This document shows positions 6,460 to 8,814 of a DNA stretch of 8,814 nucleotides, piece by piece. The DNA lies in contig USKL01000049.1 of NCBI GenBank assembly GCA_900555225.1, positions 1 through 8,814 on the forward strand, given 5' to 3'. The position numbers and the translations under genes are program-made. The stretch is from an uncultured Collinsella sp. (lineage in GTDB: Bacteria > Actinomycetota > Coriobacteriia > Coriobacteriales > Coriobacteriaceae). The notes under the pieces are model-generated. The model had not been told where the DNA came from. It saw only the letters and a program-made list of their open reading frames with translations, and ran no database searches. Numbering within the stretch: position 1 is the stretch's first letter; the number at the start of each line of letters is the position of its first letter.

Positions 6460-8814
6460 TCACGGTCGCTGGCATCGCATCGCAAAGCCCTTTGCGGTCG
6501 GGCTGATGGTGATATCACCGTGTTCGATGGTGCATGCGAACGCACCGCCCGCTTCCTGAACGGCATCGATGCAGGCATCCGACGGATGACCGTATCGATT
6601 CCCCTTGCCGGCGCTCGCGAGGGAAAGCTCGGGTCTCAGGACATCCAGCAACTCACCATCGACTGAAACCTTGGAGCCGTGATGCCCAAGTTTAAGGACA
6701 TCGATATCCCCCACCTCCTGCACGAATTCCCGTTCTTGGTCGAGCTCGGCATCACCAGTGAGGAGCATACGCAGGCTCTTGCCTTCCTGAACATAAGAGA
6801 GTAGCAGGACAAGCGAGTCCTCATTTCCCTCGCCATCTACGGACTCGAACGGCCACATCACGCGGGCACAAAATGAGCCGATGTCGACCGTATCCCCACG
6901 GCGCACCTGCCGATACTCAACGCCAGGTCGATTCAATACCTCGGCAGGAGCATCCTCCAACGCATCCGCCGCCACGGCAATCGTTCCGACCGAAAACTGC
7001 TCGAGCACGGCAGGTAGACCACCCCAGTGATCCTCATCCCAATGCGTCACAAAGACGGCATCGATATGGTGCACGTTATTGCGAACCAACGCCGCTACCA
7101 CGCACTCATCGAGCCCGCAGTCGACGAGTGCTAATGCGTCGCCCTGGCGGATAAGAATCGCATCCGCCTGGCCCACATCGAGCACCGTCACCGAAGGCGG
7201 AGCGAATCGATCCCAGTAGACGTACGGAATCGCAGCCAAGAGCACCAGGCATGAAAGCCCCACCGCCATAGGACGTGCACGGGGACGCGGCCACCAGACC
7301 AACAGAACCGCCAGCAAACACGGCACTAGGTAAATCCACATGCTATCGGGCGGCACGCTCACGGATGCACCAGGCACGGCGGCAAACAGCTGCTCGAAGA
7401 ACAGTGCGCAACGGGCGGCAACCATGGGCACAACGAGCGCCCAAATCCGCAACGGTTCCACGAGCGAAAAGGGAACCAGCACGATCGACACAGCAAGCAG
7501 TACGCTCACCACCGGACCGATGACTGCATTTGCCAGCGGAGCAATGAGCGAGAACGTACCGAAGGCAGGAATGGTAATGGGAAGTGTCGCCAGTTGCGAG
7601 CACAGCGTGACGGAAAGTATGTTGGCAACGCCCGATGGCACACCCAGCTCACCCAAAGCGTAGGTCGCATAGGGGCAAAAGCACAGAATGGCTAAGACGC
7701 TGGCACATGAAAGCTGAAAGCCCATCTCGAACAGAACCGTCGGCCGCAGCAGCACAAAGATGGACATGGTTACGAAGAGTGCCGAAAGTCCGTGCCGGCG
7801 ACGCCCCGCGCCGTTTACGACAAGCGTCGCGAACAACATGCAGCACGCGCGCACGGCCGAGGGAGACGCGCCCGTAAAGGCAACGTAGCCCACAAGCGTT
7901 ATCGCCAATATCGCCCGTTGAAGACCACGTGAGCACCGAGTCTTTTGCAATACACCCTCGATTACAAACCCCACGATAGCCAAATGGCTGCCCGAGACGG
8001 CGATAAGATGCGCCGTTCCCGTCACCGAAAACCAGTCGCCCGCCGGCTGGGCGCGCAGCTCGGCCGAACGACCGCAGGCGACACCGGCTATGAGTGCACG
8101 CGCCGGGTCGGTCGCAGGCGCGATGGACGCAAGCAGCCCATTTCGCATCCGAAGAAGCGGCCCCGGAGAGTCCTCATCGACCGACAAAATCCGAACGACT
8201 TTAACCTTGCGCACCTCACCTCGGAGCACGCGCGATCGTCCATACGCATCGTTCTCAAAACGTGAAACGCGACCGATAACACGCACGTGCGCCCCGACCT
8301 TGAGCTCGAGGTCACACGATAGGCGAGCCATTGCCAAGTTCTTACCGTCCGCGCGTGCCTCGCAGGTATAGGAAAACACGTCGTCGTTTATGGATGGATC
8401 ACCCTGCACGACAAACTCGAGGCTGCTTGCCGCTCGACCATCAAGCGCCTTCGAGGCACTCAGCGTGCCCACAGCCCACCACACCGAGACGACCGCTCCC
8501 GCCACGAGACCGACGGACGCGGCATACAGCCACCGCTTCCAAGGGGCAAGCCGCGCACAAGATTGAGCCAGCACAACGAATACCGCCGCCGCAACGGGAA
8601 TGGCCCATAGCGGCCCGACCGCCGGAGCCCGCTCCCTCAGCAGCGCATCAGCGACCATGTTGAGCACCAAGACGCAGCTCATGCACATGCCGGAACACAG
8701 GGCCATCGTCCACGGCATCAGGGGCCGCGGAGGCATCACGTGCTCGCGCTCGGTCGCACTCATACGCAGGGTATGCATGCCGTCCTTCAGCGCCTGTGCT
8801 TTGATGGCTTCCAC
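6460..8814 (-). CDS. comEC: ComEC/Rec2 DNA-uptake channel protein (open at right edge; start uncertain)
   Basis: ComEC forms the inner-membrane channel that carries single-stranded DNA into the cell during natural transformation. Counting from position 8814, an N-terminal pair of membrane segments lies at about 35-115. The soluble DUF4131/OB-fold region spans about 130-215. The Competence domain spans about 235-510, with the hallmark TGTAHLIAVSGSHL at 265-278, FTGASPSAVRA at 313-323 and many hydrophobic helices. The metallo-beta-lactamase-like domain spans about 540-784, with HWDEDH at 591-596, LTGDAE at 685-690, LGHHGS at 709-714 and YGHPS at 741-745. All catalytic-type residues expected of a full-length nuclease-type C-terminus are present. 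The frame remains open to the edge. Likely starts are ATG 8763, giving 767 residues, or ATG 8778, which has AAGGA 4 bases upstream; a start beyond the window cannot be excluded. An intact gene suggests a working uptake system, provided the other com genes exist elsewhere. Confidence 0.95.
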   Translation of the reverse strand: MEAIKAQALKDGMHTLRMSATEREHVMPPRPLMPWTMALCSGMCMSCVLVLNMVADALLRERAPAVGPLWAIPVAAAVFVVLAQSCARLAPWKRWLYAASVGLVAGAVVSVWWAVGTLSASKALDGRAASSLEFVVQGDPSINDDVFSYTCEARADGKNLAMARLSCDLELKVGAHVRVIGRVSRFENDAYGRSRVLRGEVRKVKVVRILSVDEDSPGPLLRMRNGLLASIAPATDPARALIAGVACGRSAELRAQPAGDWFSVTGTAHLIAVSGSHLAIVGFVIEGVLQKTRCSRGLQRAILAITLVGYVAFTGASPSAVRACCMLFATLVVNGAGRRRHGLSALFVTMSIFVLLRPTVLFEMGFQLSCASVLAILCFCPYATYALGELGVPSGVANILSVTLCSQLATLPITIPAFGTFSLIAPLANAVIGPVVSVLLAVSIVLVPFSLVEPLRIWALVVPMVAARCALFFEQLFAAVPGASVSVPPDSMWIYLVPCLLAVLLVWWPRPRARPMAVGLSCLVLLAAIPYVYWDRFAPPSVTVLDVGQADAILIRQGDALALVDCGLDECVVAALVRNNVHHIDAVFVTHWDEDHWGGLPAVLEQFSVGTIAVAADALEDAPAEVLNRPGVEYRQVRRGDTVDIGSFCARVMWPFESVDGEGNEDSLVLLLSYVQEGKSLRMLLTGDAELDQEREFVQEVGDIDVLKLGHHGSKVSVDGELLDVLRPELSLASAGKGNRYGHPSDACIDAVQEAGGAFACTIEHGDITISPTAKGFAMRCQRP

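Noticed and set aside
8673..8696. CxxxCxxC motif in the ComEC N-terminus (residues 40-47 counted from the edge)
   Set aside because: It resembles a radical-SAM cluster motif but lies inside a hydrophobic membrane segment of ComEC with no other radical-SAM feature.

Overview
The window is about 60% G+C by eye and carries seven genes, all on the minus strand, so transcription runs from position 8814 down to 1. In that order they are comEC, holA, rpsT, lepA, dusB, hemW and dnaJ. This is the conserved Gram-positive/actinobacterial housekeeping block comEC-holA-rpsT-lepA-hemW-(hrcA)-dnaJ. High G+C, a dusB gene placed between lepA and hemW, GTG starts, and protein sequences with an actinobacterial flavour suggest an anaerobic gut actinobacterium of the Coriobacteriia. 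Collinsella is my best guess, but this is inference and no database was searched.

Right part (8814-5419): comEC, the DNA-uptake channel of natural competence with a C-terminal metallo-beta-lactamase-like domain, is open at the right edge. It is followed by holA, the delta subunit of the DNA polymerase III clamp loader. A 78-base gap separates them and holds a candidate -10 box and a strong Shine-Dalgarno sequence for holA.

Middle (5418-4923): rpsT (ribosomal protein S20) is a self-contained unit. It has an extended -10 promoter, a roughly 65-70 base leader with a terminator-like hairpin and U-run, two tandem SD-like repeats, a GTG start, and a strong intrinsic terminator behind it.

Left part (4922-1): lepA (elongation factor 4), dusB (tRNA dihydrouridine synthase) and hemW (radical-SAM heme chaperone family) are packed with gaps of 4 and 2 bases and form an operon. 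A 58-base gap with a candidate promoter precedes dnaJ, whose C-terminal part lies beyond the left edge. No hrcA, dnaK or grpE lies between hemW and dnaJ.

Most of the content is translation, tRNA modification, protein folding and replication housekeeping. I see no mobile element, CRISPR array, RNA gene, toxin-antitoxin pair or unknown defence system. The points worth a second look are regulatory: lepA looks leaderless, an 11-base motif is shared by the lepA and dnaJ promoters, and the rpsT leader may contain an attenuator. No gene-free stretch exceeds 300 bases.
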